Assembly: GCF_000521215.1 (NCBI RefSeq)
Contig: NZ_KI928927.1
Span: forward strand, 156,440 to 220,439
Length of the DNA: 64,000 nt
Direction of reading: 5' to 3'
DNA from: Labrenzia sp. DG1229
GTDB taxonomy: Bacteria; Pseudomonadota; Alphaproteobacteria; Rhizobiales; Stappiaceae
A program made the position numbers and the translations under genes. How positions within the stretch are numbered: position 1 is the first letter of the stretch; each line of letters starts with the position of its first letter. Below are positions 26,867 to 34,616 of this stretch, one piece after another. The notes below the pieces were generated by a model. It did not search any database. It was not told the origin of the DNA and was given only the letters and a program-made list of their open reading frames with translations.

Positions 26867-28312
26867 ATGATTTTGACCGAATTTAAAGACCTGGGACTTT
26901 CCAGTGGCCTGTTGAAAGCCGTCTCGGAAAACGGCTACACGTCACCGACACCTATCCAGGAAAAAGCTATTCCGCTCATCCTTTCGGGCCGTGATCTCAT
27001 GGGCCTGGCCCAGACCGGCACCGGCAAGACCGCAGCATTCGGGTTGCCTCTGATCGACCGGTTGCTTGCCGAAAACGAACATGCGCAGCCGAGAGGCACG
27101 CGCGCGCTTATTCTTGCACCGACACGCGAACTGGTGAACCAGATCGCAAAAAACCTGGTTTCTTACCTGAAAAACACACCCTTGCGCGTATCTTCCGTCG
27201 TCGGTGGCGTATCGATCAACGGTCAGATCAAGCGGCTTTCCAGGGGCACGGACATTCTCGTGGCCACTCCGGGCCGGCTTCTTGATCTCGTTGATCGAAA
27301 GGCCGTCAACCTGGGTACTGCGTCCTATCTCGTATTAGATGAAGCTGACCAGATGCTCGATCTGGGCTTCATCCATGCATTGCGCAGGATTGCCGGACTG
27401 GTCCGTCAAGAGCGGCAAACCCTGTTGTTTTCTGCAACGATGCCGAAACAGATTTCCGAGCTTGCACGCTCCTATTTGCGCAATCCGGAACGGGTTGAAG
27501 TCTCGCCGACAGGACGGACCGCCGACAAGGTTACCCAGTCCGTGCATTTCATGGATCAGAAAGCCAAGACGGATTTCGTGCTCAAGCAATTGCAGTCCAG
27601 CCCGGACGACATGTCGCTTGTCTTCTGCCGGACCAAACATGGTGCTGAGCGTCTCATGCGCAAACTGTCGCAAAACGGCGTTGCGGCGGGCTCCATCCAC
27701 GGAAACAAGAGCCAGAACCAGCGCGACAAGGCGATCCGGGATCTACGCGAAGGCCGGATAAATGTACTTGTGGCCACGGACGTTGCCGCCCGCGGGATCG
27801 ATATCCCGGGTGTGAGCCATGTCTACAACTTCGAACTGCCTGAAGTCGCTGAAGCCTATGTTCACAGGATCGGTCGCACGGCACGTGCCGGCGCTGCGGG
27901 TGAAGCAGTTGCACTTTGCGCGCCTGAGGAGATCGCGTTGTTCCGTCAGATTGAAAAACTGATCGGTATCGAGATACCGGTTGCCAGTGGCGATGTTCCC
28001 CCAATGGCCGCAGCAGCGAGCCGGTCAAAGCGCGGTGGACAGAACCGTGGTGGGCAAAATCGCGGCGGCGGCAAGCCGGCGCCCAAGAAACCATTCCGCA
28101 AATCGTCTTCCAAGAACGACAACGACAACAACAACGCATCCGCAAGGCAGGCGAAGGCGCCGCAGGCCGAACAACCGCAAAAGGGCTGCCTGACCCAAGG
28201 CAGCTGCACGGTTTCCAGAGAAGCGGATTTTAAAAAAATTGCACCGGGAAGTGGCCTTCCCGGTGCCAAACCTTGTGGTCGATGGGGTCCAGAGCAACAG
28301 AAGCCGCTCTGA
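26867..28312 (+). CDS. DEAD-box RNA helicase, RhlE-like, with doubtful C-terminal tail
   Basis: ATP-dependent RNA helicase, 481 residues as read. From ATG 26867: Q motif TSPTPIQ (25-31), motif I AQTGTGKT (48-55), motif II D158-E-A-D161, motif III SAT, and motif VI HRIGRTARAG. A basic Gly/Arg/Asn-rich tail follows. The last 40 residues look foreign (GCLTQGSC...). The frame near 28184 (AAAAGGG) would, with one G removed, end at TGA 28191-28193 after PQKAA. The hairpin at 28241-28266 then lies outside the gene. I therefore suspect a one-base insertion. The conserved core is unaffected. Confidence 0.93.
   Translation: MILTEFKDLGLSSGLLKAVSENGYTSPTPIQEKAIPLILSGRDLMGLAQTGTGKTAAFGLPLIDRLLAENEHAQPRGTRALILAPTRELVNQIAKNLVSYLKNTPLRVSSVVGGVSINGQIKRLSRGTDILVATPGRLLDLVDRKAVNLGTASYLVLDEADQMLDLGFIHALRRIAGLVRQERQTLLFSATMPKQISELARSYLRNPERVEVSPTGRTADKVTQSVHFMDQKAKTDFVLKQLQSSPDDMSLVFCRTKHGAERLMRKLSQNGVAAGSIHGNKSQNQRDKAIRDLREGRINVLVATDVAARGIDIPGVSHVYNFELPEVAEAYVHRIGRTARAGAAGEAVALCAPEEIALFRQIEKLIGIEIPVASGDVPPMAAAASRSKRGGQNRGGQNRGGGKPAPKKPFRKSSSKNDNDNNNASARQAKAPQAEQPQKGCLTQGSCTVSREADFKKIAPGSGLPGAKPCGRWGPEQQKPL
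28231..28266 (-). terminator. Hairpin with U-run on the minus strand
   Basis: GCACCGGGAAG (28241-28251) and CTTCCCGGTGC (28256-28266) form a perfect 11-bp stem, TGGC loop. The A-run at its left end (28232-28238) is a U-run only for a minus-strand transcript. It lies inside the read-through tail of the helicase frame. No minus-strand gene precedes it for 1 kb. Confidence 0.6.
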
Positions 28313-29014
28313 CTGTACAGTTGGAAGCCGTCCAAACCCGATCCGCAACCGCCGCAGTCCGGTCGGGAAGCCGCTGCTTCCTGCCCACAAGGCACCTGGT
28401 CGCTGATGGGCGACCAGATCTCAAATTGTTTTGGGGAATTCGCAAAACCATCGCGAACGACATGGCGTCAATCGTCAAAACATGGCGAAAATCAACCACC
28501 TAAGCCCCAGTGACAGTAAAGCTAGATTAACCAACTCGAGTCTGCAATCGTCGACGATTGCGTGTATAAATGCATGTGGATATCCGATTATATCAAATTT
28601 TTCAGATATTTAGATGGAAAAAAGCTGCTATTTTCCGATTTTTGCGCTTAACCCAGGATTGAATCGAGCGAGTTGGCGAAGCAAGAAATGCTTTAGTTTC
28701 AAAGAATTGCAAGAAACATTTTCTTTATCTATTGTTGTATAGAAAATTCTTATACGCATGTAATTGCGGTGGAATTTCAATAAGCGGTTGAAAGCTATGG
28801 AAAATCGGGCAGGGGCTTATCAGCGCTATTTATTCGATATTACTGATCTGGACTTGATGCCGTTGCGAAGCTTCCTCAGCGTTAGGAAATTCGGCTTCGA
28901 ATGAGACATAAATTTGACCAATTAGTATAAATTTGAACTCTCGAGTCATAATAAATTTTTATCTGGCGAAGTAGGTGGTTGACGCGAACGTAACGTAAGG
29001 ATAAATCGGCGCGC

Positions 29015-29326
29015 ACCGAAGCATTCATTAACCAAGTTTATCAAGTGCAGAGGTTTTTTAACCAGGCAAAGATCTGGACAAGGTGCACGTTGGCTCCATC
29101 AGGACCTTCGACTCCCACGAATTAGAATTGCCGTTTGAAAGAACGGCTCAGGCCTTGTGGCGCGGGCGATCGCGCAACGCATGGACGTCCGAGACGTCCG
29201 GCCTTCCAGCTGTGCGCAATTGACAACCGCAACGGACCGGCACCCCCACTTCGCCGGTCTGATAACACCCATCGGCCACAAGACGGCAGCGCCGGGAAGT
29301 TTGACTTCCCGGCGCTGTTTGTTTTC
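29015..29326 (+). ncRNA. Candidate structured small RNA
   Basis: Proposed transcript ending at the strong plus-strand terminator at 29287-29326. Stems inside: GGACGTC/GACGTCC (29183-29189 with 29193-29199) and ACCGGC/GCCGGT (29236-29241 with 29253-29258). A weak promoter match (TTGACG at 28979, poor -10 at 29002) precedes it. No known RNA family is recognised: tmRNA, SRP RNA and RNase P signatures are absent. The 5' end is a guess. Confidence 0.25.
29287..29326 (+). terminator. Strong plus-strand rho-independent terminator
   Basis: CAGCGCCGGGAAGT (29287-29300) and ACTTCCCGGCGCTG (29304-29317) form a perfect 14-bp stem with a TTG loop, followed by TTTGTTTTC. Its U-run faces the plus strand, although the nearest gene on that strand ends about 1 kb earlier. 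Confidence 0.85.
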
Positions 29327-29331
29327 AAGCA

Positions 29332-29748
29332 TTACTGCGTCCGCATGGATGACCCTTTGACAGCGATCAGCAGACAAATGGCAGACGCTGCCAGAAGGAT
29401 TGACCCGATTGCATAGCGAGGCGTAATGCAGCCTTCGGCCAGGGCAAATTTTTGTACTCTGCCACCCCACTCGAATATCCGGTCACCAATAACTGCGACT
29501 GCCAGGGCAAACGACAGTGTTGACGATAGAACACAAAGCCATCTCTTTCGAAAAATGAGCGAAACAAACACCAGAGCAACGTATGCCAACCCGGGTGTTG
29601 AACCAAAGACAAACACAAGTTCCTCGTATTGAGACGCAGGGCCAGCGTCAGGATTCCAATCTGGCCTAACCTTGTCGCAGATTTCGGCTTGCGCGCTCAC
29701 ACATGAAAGAAAGAGAGCGGCCGAAGCCGCTCCAATCCGATGTGTCAA
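29332..29748 (-). CDS. Small membrane protein of unknown function
   Basis: A 138-residue protein I do not recognise. It has a signal-like N-terminus (residues 1-21, ending SAQA before EICDKVRPDWNP) and then three hydrophobic segments: GLAYVALVFVSLIF, VLSSTLSFALAVAVIG and SILLAASAICLLIAV. Only three Cys are present (15, 24, 71 region) and no catalytic motif is visible. It begins 20 bases after the etfQO stop on the same strand, so it is probably on the same transcript. The hydrophobic pattern with a clean signal supports a real gene. Confidence 0.6.
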   Translation of the reverse strand: MTHRIGAASAALFLSCVSAQAEICDKVRPDWNPDAGPASQYEELVFVFGSTPGLAYVALVFVSLIFRKRWLCVLSSTLSFALAVAVIGDRIFEWGGRVQKFALAEGCITPRYAIGSILLAASAICLLIAVKGSSMRTQ

Positions 29749-29768
29749 GATCGTCAGTATCTCGGCGG

Positions 29769-31445
29769 TTACATGTTCGGATAGTTCGGTCCGCCCGCAC
29801 CTTCCGGCACGGTCCAGGTGATGTTGCGGTTCGGATCCTTGATGTCGCAGGTCTTGCAGTGCACGCAGTTCTGCGAATTAATCTGGAATCGCGGCGCATC
29901 CTCGCCTTCCTCGACCCACTCGTAGACGCCGGCCGGGCAATAGCGGTTGGAAGGACCTTCGAACACATCGTGCTCGGACGATTTCTGAAGCGCCATGTCG
30001 GCAACTTTCAGGTGGATCGGCTGGTCTTCCTCGTGGTTGGTGTTGGACAGGAACACGGAGGAGAGTTTGTCGAAGGACACGACACTGTCCGGCTTCGGAT
30101 AGTCGATCTTCTTGCAATCCTTGGCCGGTTTCAGGGTTTCGGAGTCCCGCTTGCCGTGCTTCATGGTGCCGAAGAAGGAAAAGCCGAACAGTTCATTCGT
30201 CCACATGTCCAGGCCGCCGAGACCGATCCCGATCCAGGTGCCGAATTTCGACCAGAGCGGCTTGGCGTTGCGCACTTTTTTGAGGTCTTCTCCGATCGGG
30301 CTGTTGCGCCACGCCGTATCGTAATTCGCCAGTTCCGTATGGGTTTCACCGCGTCCGATGGCGGCCATCACTTCCTCGGCTGCAAGCATGCCGGAGAACA
30401 TGGCGTTATGTGAGCCCTTGATGCGCGGAACATTGACGAACCCTGCCGAACATCCCATCAGCAGGCCGCCGGGAAATGAAAGTTTCGGAACCGACTGATA
30501 GCCACCTTCGGTAATTGCGCGCGCACCATAGGAGATGCGTTTTCCGCCTTCGAATGTCTCACGGATCGCCGGATGGGTCTTGAAACGCTGAAATTCGTCG
30601 AATGGTGACAGCCAGGGGTTTTCGTAGTTGAGATGGAGCACGAAGCCGACGGCAACCTGATTGTCTTCCAGATGATAAAGGAAGGACCCGCCACCGGTCT
30701 TGCCGTCGAGAGGCCAGCCGAAGGAGTGCTGCACGAGGCCGAGCCTATGTTTTTCCGGGTCAACCTGCCAGAGTTCCTTGATGCCGATGCCGAACTTCGG
30801 CACGTCGCTGTCCTTATCGAGATCGAATTTCTCGATCAGTTGCTTGGCGAGCGATCCGCGCGCGCCTTCGCCGATCAGCGTATATTTTGCGCGAAGTTCC
30901 ATGCCGCGGGTAAACATTGCATTGGGTTTGCCGTCGCGGCCGATTCCCATGTCACCTGTCGCGACGCCGGCAACACTGCCGTTTTCATCGTAAAGCAATT
31001 CAGCCGCAGCAAATCCCGGATAGATCTCGACCCCGAGCGCCTCGGCCTTTTCCGCCAGCCAGCGGCAAACATTTCCGAGGGAAGCGATGTAGTTTCCGTG
31101 GTTGTTCATCAGCTTCGGCATGAACAGGTTCGGAAGGCGCATGGACCCGGCAGGGCCGAGCACAAGGAAATGATCATCCGTGACGGCGGTCTTGATCGGT
31201 GTTTCCTCGTCGCGCCATTCCGGAAGAAGTTGATCAAGCGCGACAGGGTCGATAACAGCACCAGACAGAATGTGGGCGCCGACCTCGGATCCTTTTTCAA
31301 GAACAACGACACTCAGTTCCTCGCCTCTGTCACCGGCGATTTGCATCAGCCGGATTGCCGCGGCAAGTCCTGCTGGACCTGCGCCGACGATCACGACATC
31401 AACTTCCATGCTCTCGCGTTCACCAAGCGCGTCTTGATCGCTCAT
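29769..31445 (-). CDS. Electron transfer flavoprotein-ubiquinone oxidoreductase
   Basis: ETF-QO (etfD/ETFDH type) passes electrons from ETF to ubiquinone during fatty-acid and branched-chain amino-acid oxidation, at the inner membrane. 558 residues. The FAD motif is VVIVGAGPAGLAAAIRL (GAGPAG at 21-26). The ubiquinone/membrane region lies mid-protein, and the ferredoxin-like end carries four cysteines in RYCPAGVYEW and NCVHCKTCDIKDP for a [4Fe-4S] cluster. GAGGGAGAC precedes the ATG. No etfAB genes are near. A 16-base palindrome lies 168 bases upstream. Confidence 0.97.
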   Translation of the reverse strand: MSDQDALGERESMEVDVVIVGAGPAGLAAAIRLMQIAGDRGEELSVVVLEKGSEVGAHILSGAVIDPVALDQLLPEWRDEETPIKTAVTDDHFLVLGPAGSMRLPNLFMPKLMNNHGNYIASLGNVCRWLAEKAEALGVEIYPGFAAAELLYDENGSVAGVATGDMGIGRDGKPNAMFTRGMELRAKYTLIGEGARGSLAKQLIEKFDLDKDSDVPKFGIGIKELWQVDPEKHRLGLVQHSFGWPLDGKTGGGSFLYHLEDNQVAVGFVLHLNYENPWLSPFDEFQRFKTHPAIRETFEGGKRISYGARAITEGGYQSVPKLSFPGGLLMGCSAGFVNVPRIKGSHNAMFSGMLAAEEVMAAIGRGETHTELANYDTAWRNSPIGEDLKKVRNAKPLWSKFGTWIGIGLGGLDMWTNELFGFSFFGTMKHGKRDSETLKPAKDCKKIDYPKPDSVVSFDKLSSVFLSNTNHEEDQPIHLKVADMALQKSSEHDVFEGPSNRYCPAGVYEWVEEGEDAPRFQINSQNCVHCKTCDIKDPNRNITWTVPEGAGGPNYPNM

Positions 31446-31612
31446 TTTTGTCTCCCTCTACCCGGTGGGGCCTTATCCCTATCGCCTTGTTTGCCCTATT
31501 TTGCGGCGCAAAACACGACATTTTTCTATCCTCATTGCGAAATCCGGACCCCATTTGACTGTATTTTCGCCAGATAGATCAAAGCCGGAGAGACGCGTCA
31601 AGCAAAAGACTG

Positions 31613-31628
31613 ACGTTTACGTAAACGT
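31613..31628. promoter_or_regulatory. 16-base palindrome between etfQO and the UDG gene
   Basis: ACGTTTACGTAAACGT is perfectly palindromic. Shifted slightly, TTTACGTAAACGTTAA resembles sites reported for LiuR-type MerR regulators of branched-chain amino-acid and fatty-acid catabolism. It would fit control of etfQO. The rest of the 314-base gap 31446-31759 holds no coding frame. Confidence 0.45.
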
Positions 31629-31759
31629 TAATAACGCTGAAGTGGCTGTAGAGAGATGTGCAAAGACGCTGAAAATCGAACTATCCGCAGCCTCTGTCAC
31701 CGGGTGCCGCTTGTGCTCGCGGGCCAACCGGATAATATCGCACCTCGGAGGTCGATCTC

Positions 31760-32706
31760 TTGCAAAATCCCCAACAAGATCTGAGAAAAATCGAAAGCCT
31801 GCTGGAGTTTTATGTCGACGCTGGCATCGACTGTTTTTTGGGGGATGAGGCGGTTGATTGGGCCGAGCAGACACTCAGGCAGGCCGCGGAACGTCGCCGG
31901 CCTCAGGTCGAGGTTTCTGCGCCCAAAGACGCGCAGTCGGCCGGCTCGAGTGCTTCGCAACCGCCGCGGATCCAGGCCGGCCGGTTACCGCAACCAGCCG
32001 CCAAACCACAGACGTCGGTCACACCACAGGCCCCGGCCGCATCGCAAACCCCTGTCAATCTGTCGCAGGGCACGGCCGCAGGGCAACCGGCTGTTATTCC
32101 CGATCAGCAGATCGTTGCGTCCGCCCGCGATCTTGCTGCATCAGCTGAAACGCTTGATGATCTCAGGGCCTGCCTGGAAGCATTTGACGGCTGTAACCTG
32201 AAGCTAACTGCCAAGAAGCTCGTTTTTGCAGACGGGTCTCCAGATGCCAGGTTGATGTTTGTCGGCGAGGCTCCCGGACGGGATGAAGACCTTCAGGGCA
32301 AACCCTTCGTGGGCGATCCGGCCAGCTGTTGGATCGCATGCTGACGGCAATCGGATTGGATCGTTCATCCGCCTATATCGCGAATGTCGTTCCTTGGCGG
32401 CCACCGGGAAATCGAACGCCGACACCGCAGGAAACCGAAATCTGCAAGCCATTCATCAAGCGCCAGATCGAACTGGTCAATCCGGATGTGCTTGTCTTTC
32501 TCGGGGCTGCGTCCGCCAAGAATCTGCTTGGCGTCCAGGACGGCATTCGCAAGATGCGTGGCAGGTGGATGAGTTATCCGGTCACGGAGCGGCAGATAGC
32601 GGCGATAGCGACGTATCATCCGGCCTATCTGTTGCGCAGTCCCATGGAAAAACGTCTGTCCTGGCGCGATTTCCTGAACATTCGCTCAAAACTGACCGAA
32701 AGTTAG
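31760..32706 (+). CDS. Uracil-DNA glycosylase, family 4-like, broken by a -1 frameshift
   Basis: Excises uracil from DNA. Translation from a TTG at 31760 (GGAGGT 8 bases ahead) gives a Pro/Gln-rich N-terminal half, then [19 protein letters not shown] and motif [18 protein letters not shown]. The frame then derails to a stop at 32341-32343. Adding one base after 32314 (GGC CGA TCC) restores the expected [11 protein letters not shown] and continues through [11 protein letters not shown] to motif [12 protein letters not shown] and the TAG at 32704-32706. The whole is about 315 residues. A dropped C is the simplest cause. The N-terminal Cys set of classical Fe-S family 4 enzymes looks incomplete. 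Confidence 0.88.
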
Positions 32707-32785
32707 TTTCCTCTCCTGACCTGGCATTAACACCGTTTTTAGGCTTCAGGTTGTAGTCTGGGGTGTGGTGAATCCGGAGGTTCAA

Positions 32786-33409
32786 TTGAGCATCTTTGAC
32801 GCTCTCAGGACTGCAGATAATTGCGTTGCGGCACTCGTTGTCGATCTTGCGGACATGACTTGTTTTGAAGCTTCGGTGCTTGATCTGACTGATAAAGGGT
32901 GCTGGATCGTTTCAGACAAGGTCGACCTGCTTAAGGAGGAGGTCGGTCTGCGTCTGGAAGGTTATGACAAGCTGGTCCGTGGAACGGTTATTGCTTTTGG
33001 CGACAATGAAGCCAGGATCAGCTTTGAACCCATGAAGTCGCAGACCGGCGAAAAACGGCGCGAAATTCGGCGCTCCGTCTGGATCAGCACTATAGTCTGC
33101 GGAAAGACCAGTCCTTTCACCATGAAGTGCAGGATCGTGGATGCCAGCAAATCAGGGTGCCGGATTGAAGGTGACAATCTGGATCGTTTGCCCCGGGAAG
33201 TCGAAATCTCGATTCCGGGACTTGATCTGCCGATTTCTGCGAAAATCGTGTGGCGCGGGGAGGGGAGCGCGGGTGTTCGTCTCAACTGGCCATTCGCGCC
33301 TGCACCGATGCCGACACCGGAGATGATCGCGATCAAACTCGACCGTGAACAGGAAAAGGAAGCTGAAAAGCCGAAGCCGAAAAAGCGCATTAGCGCCTTC
33401 GGATCTTGA
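32786..33409 (+). CDS. PilZ-domain protein (tandem PilZ-like)
   Basis: A c-di-GMP receptor candidate of 207 residues. The second half has the PilZ signature: RREIRRSVWIS (RxxxR) followed by IVDASKSGCRIEG (D/NxSxxG). The first half repeats the fold (ASVLDLTDKGCWI) without RxxxR, so it is probably non-binding. A lysine/glutamate-rich tail ends the protein. I prefer the TTG at 32786 with GGAGG 5 bases ahead over the GTG codons at 32765/32768. A GGDEF-EAL protein that could make or degrade the ligand lies about 8 kb away. Confidence 0.82.
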   Translation: MSIFDALRTADNCVAALVVDLADMTCFEASVLDLTDKGCWIVSDKVDLLKEEVGLRLEGYDKLVRGTVIAFGDNEARISFEPMKSQTGEKRREIRRSVWISTIVCGKTSPFTMKCRIVDASKSGCRIEGDNLDRLPREVEISIPGLDLPISAKIVWRGEGSAGVRLNWPFAPAPMPTPEMIAIKLDREQEKEAEKPKPKKRISAFGS

Positions 33410-33526
33410 CGTCCGCAGAGCTCTCGATTGCGCACGGAGCGAATTAAGGTTGCTGGCGACCTTTGCAAGTGCAGAGACGATACATATATCGAGAGGAGTT
33501 TTTGATCACTCTCAGGGCTTTCCAGC

Positions 33527-34384
33527 GTGCTTTCCAGCTTTCGTCGTATTCTTCCCAAACGTTTCCGCAATGACAAACCGGTCATTCCCGTCGTGCGCCT
33601 GCAGGGTGCCATCGGCATGCAGAGCCCGATGCGCTCCGGACTGTCTCTGGCTTCAGTGGCACTGCCGCTGGAAAAAGCCTTCTCGATCAAGAAAGCACCA
33701 GCAGTCGCATTGATCGTAAACTCCCCGGGAGGGTCTCCGGTACAGTCACGCCTGATCTTCAAGCGTATTCGGGACCTTGCCAAGGAGAATGACAAGGACG
33801 TTCTGGTGTTCGTGGAGGATGTCGCGGCAAGCGGCGGTTATATGATCGCACTTGCCGGTGACGAGATCTTTGTCGATCCCTCTTCCGTCGTCGGGTCGAT
33901 CGGCGTTGTCGCGGCCGGTTTCGGATTTACAGAACTGATCAAGAAAATTGGCGTCGATCGCCGCGTTTATACGGCAGGTGAAAAGAAGGTTACTCTTGAT
34001 CCGTTCCTGCCGGAAGTACCGGAGGACATTGCCTATCTGAAAACGCTTCAGCTGGAGATCCACGAAACCTTCATTGATCTGGTGAAATCCCGGCGCGGTG
34101 ACATACTGACAGACGATCCGGACCTGTTTACCGGAAAGTTCTGGACCGGCCGCACCGCGATCCAGCTCGGACTTGTCGATGCCATCGGTGACCTGCGATC
34201 CGTTTTGCGGGAGCGCTACGGTGAAAAGACGCAACCGAACCTGATATCTGCGCCGCGTGGTCTGTTTGGCCGAAGGGTGGGACTAGGTGTTGCACTGAAA
34301 GGGCAAAGACTGACTGAAGGCCTTGGGGAAGAGCTTATTTCCTCTGTGGAGGAACGAGCGATGTGGATGCGTTACGGCCTTTAA
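33527..34384 (+). CDS. S49-family signal-peptide peptidase-like protease
   Basis: A short SppA/SohB-type serine protease, 285 residues from a GTG. The Ser-Lys dyad is predicted as S102 in DVAASGGYMIALA and K154 in GEKKVTLDPF, 52 residues apart as in Bacillus SppA. The oxyanion part IVNSPGGSPVQS is present. Unlike many SppA proteins it has no clear membrane anchor or signal, so it may be cytosolic or peripheral. A 61-residue membrane protein follows after 46 bases on the same strand and may be a partner. Confidence 0.92.
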   Translation: MLSSFRRILPKRFRNDKPVIPVVRLQGAIGMQSPMRSGLSLASVALPLEKAFSIKKAPAVALIVNSPGGSPVQSRLIFKRIRDLAKENDKDVLVFVEDVAASGGYMIALAGDEIFVDPSSVVGSIGVVAAGFGFTELIKKIGVDRRVYTAGEKKVTLDPFLPEVPEDIAYLKTLQLEIHETFIDLVKSRRGDILTDDPDLFTGKFWTGRTAIQLGLVDAIGDLRSVLRERYGEKTQPNLISAPRGLFGRRVGLGVALKGQRLTEGLGEELISSVEERAMWMRYGL

Positions 34385-34430
34385 ATGGGCGTATTGAAAT
34401 TGTGAGGTGGGAGCAAGAAGGGGAGTAGAA

Positions 34431-34616
34431 ATGACGGAACTGATAGGTGTTGCTGCCCTGGCTGTTGGCGGCTACTGGATCGTCCAGCGCGTCAAGCGCA
34501 AGATGGCCGAAGTCGAAAACCAGATCTCAAAGGCCGCGGCAAAGGCCGACCCTAACGGTCGCGGCGCAAAGCTTGTTCTGGATCCCGAGACAGGCAGGTA
34601 TCGTCCAGGCAATTGA
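34431..34616 (+). CDS. Small single-pass membrane protein
   Basis: 61 residues from ATG 34431 with GGGGAG upstream. The N-terminal hydrophobic segment ELIGVAALAVGGYWIVQRV is followed by a charged helix RKMAEVENQISKAAAKA and the end LVLDPETGRYRPGN. It seems a conserved companion of the S49 protease gene in related bacteria, from memory of the pattern; no function is known. It overlaps the antisense tail of the MATE frame, which I regard as artefactual. Confidence 0.7.
   Translation: MTELIGVAALAVGGYWIVQRVKRKMAEVENQISKAAAKADPNGRGAKLVLDPETGRYRPGN

Larger units (their letters stand above)
28313..29331. other. Gene-free stretch, mostly AT-rich
   Basis: About 1 kb with no plausible coding frame; roughly 28510-29090 is far more AT-rich than the rest of the window. 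Within it are a hairpin CTGGTCGC...GCGACCAG (28398-28419), an 18-base perfect palindrome at 28544-28561, direct repeats of ATAAATTTGA at 28908-28917 and 28927-28936, and a near-palindrome at 28737-28755. The right part (29100-29317) is GC-richer with several stems. It may contain a non-coding RNA; see findings. Confidence 0.5.

Noticed and set aside
28230..28503. Frames on both strands after the helicase
   Set aside because: They overlap a terminator hairpin and each other; composition is not protein-like.
29015..29326. tmRNA, SRP RNA, RNase P RNA or 6S RNA
   Set aside because: Looked for their core signatures (tag reading frame, AGGTCAGG...GGAAGCAG, GAGGAAAGTCC) and did not find them; only a generic structured RNA remains possible.
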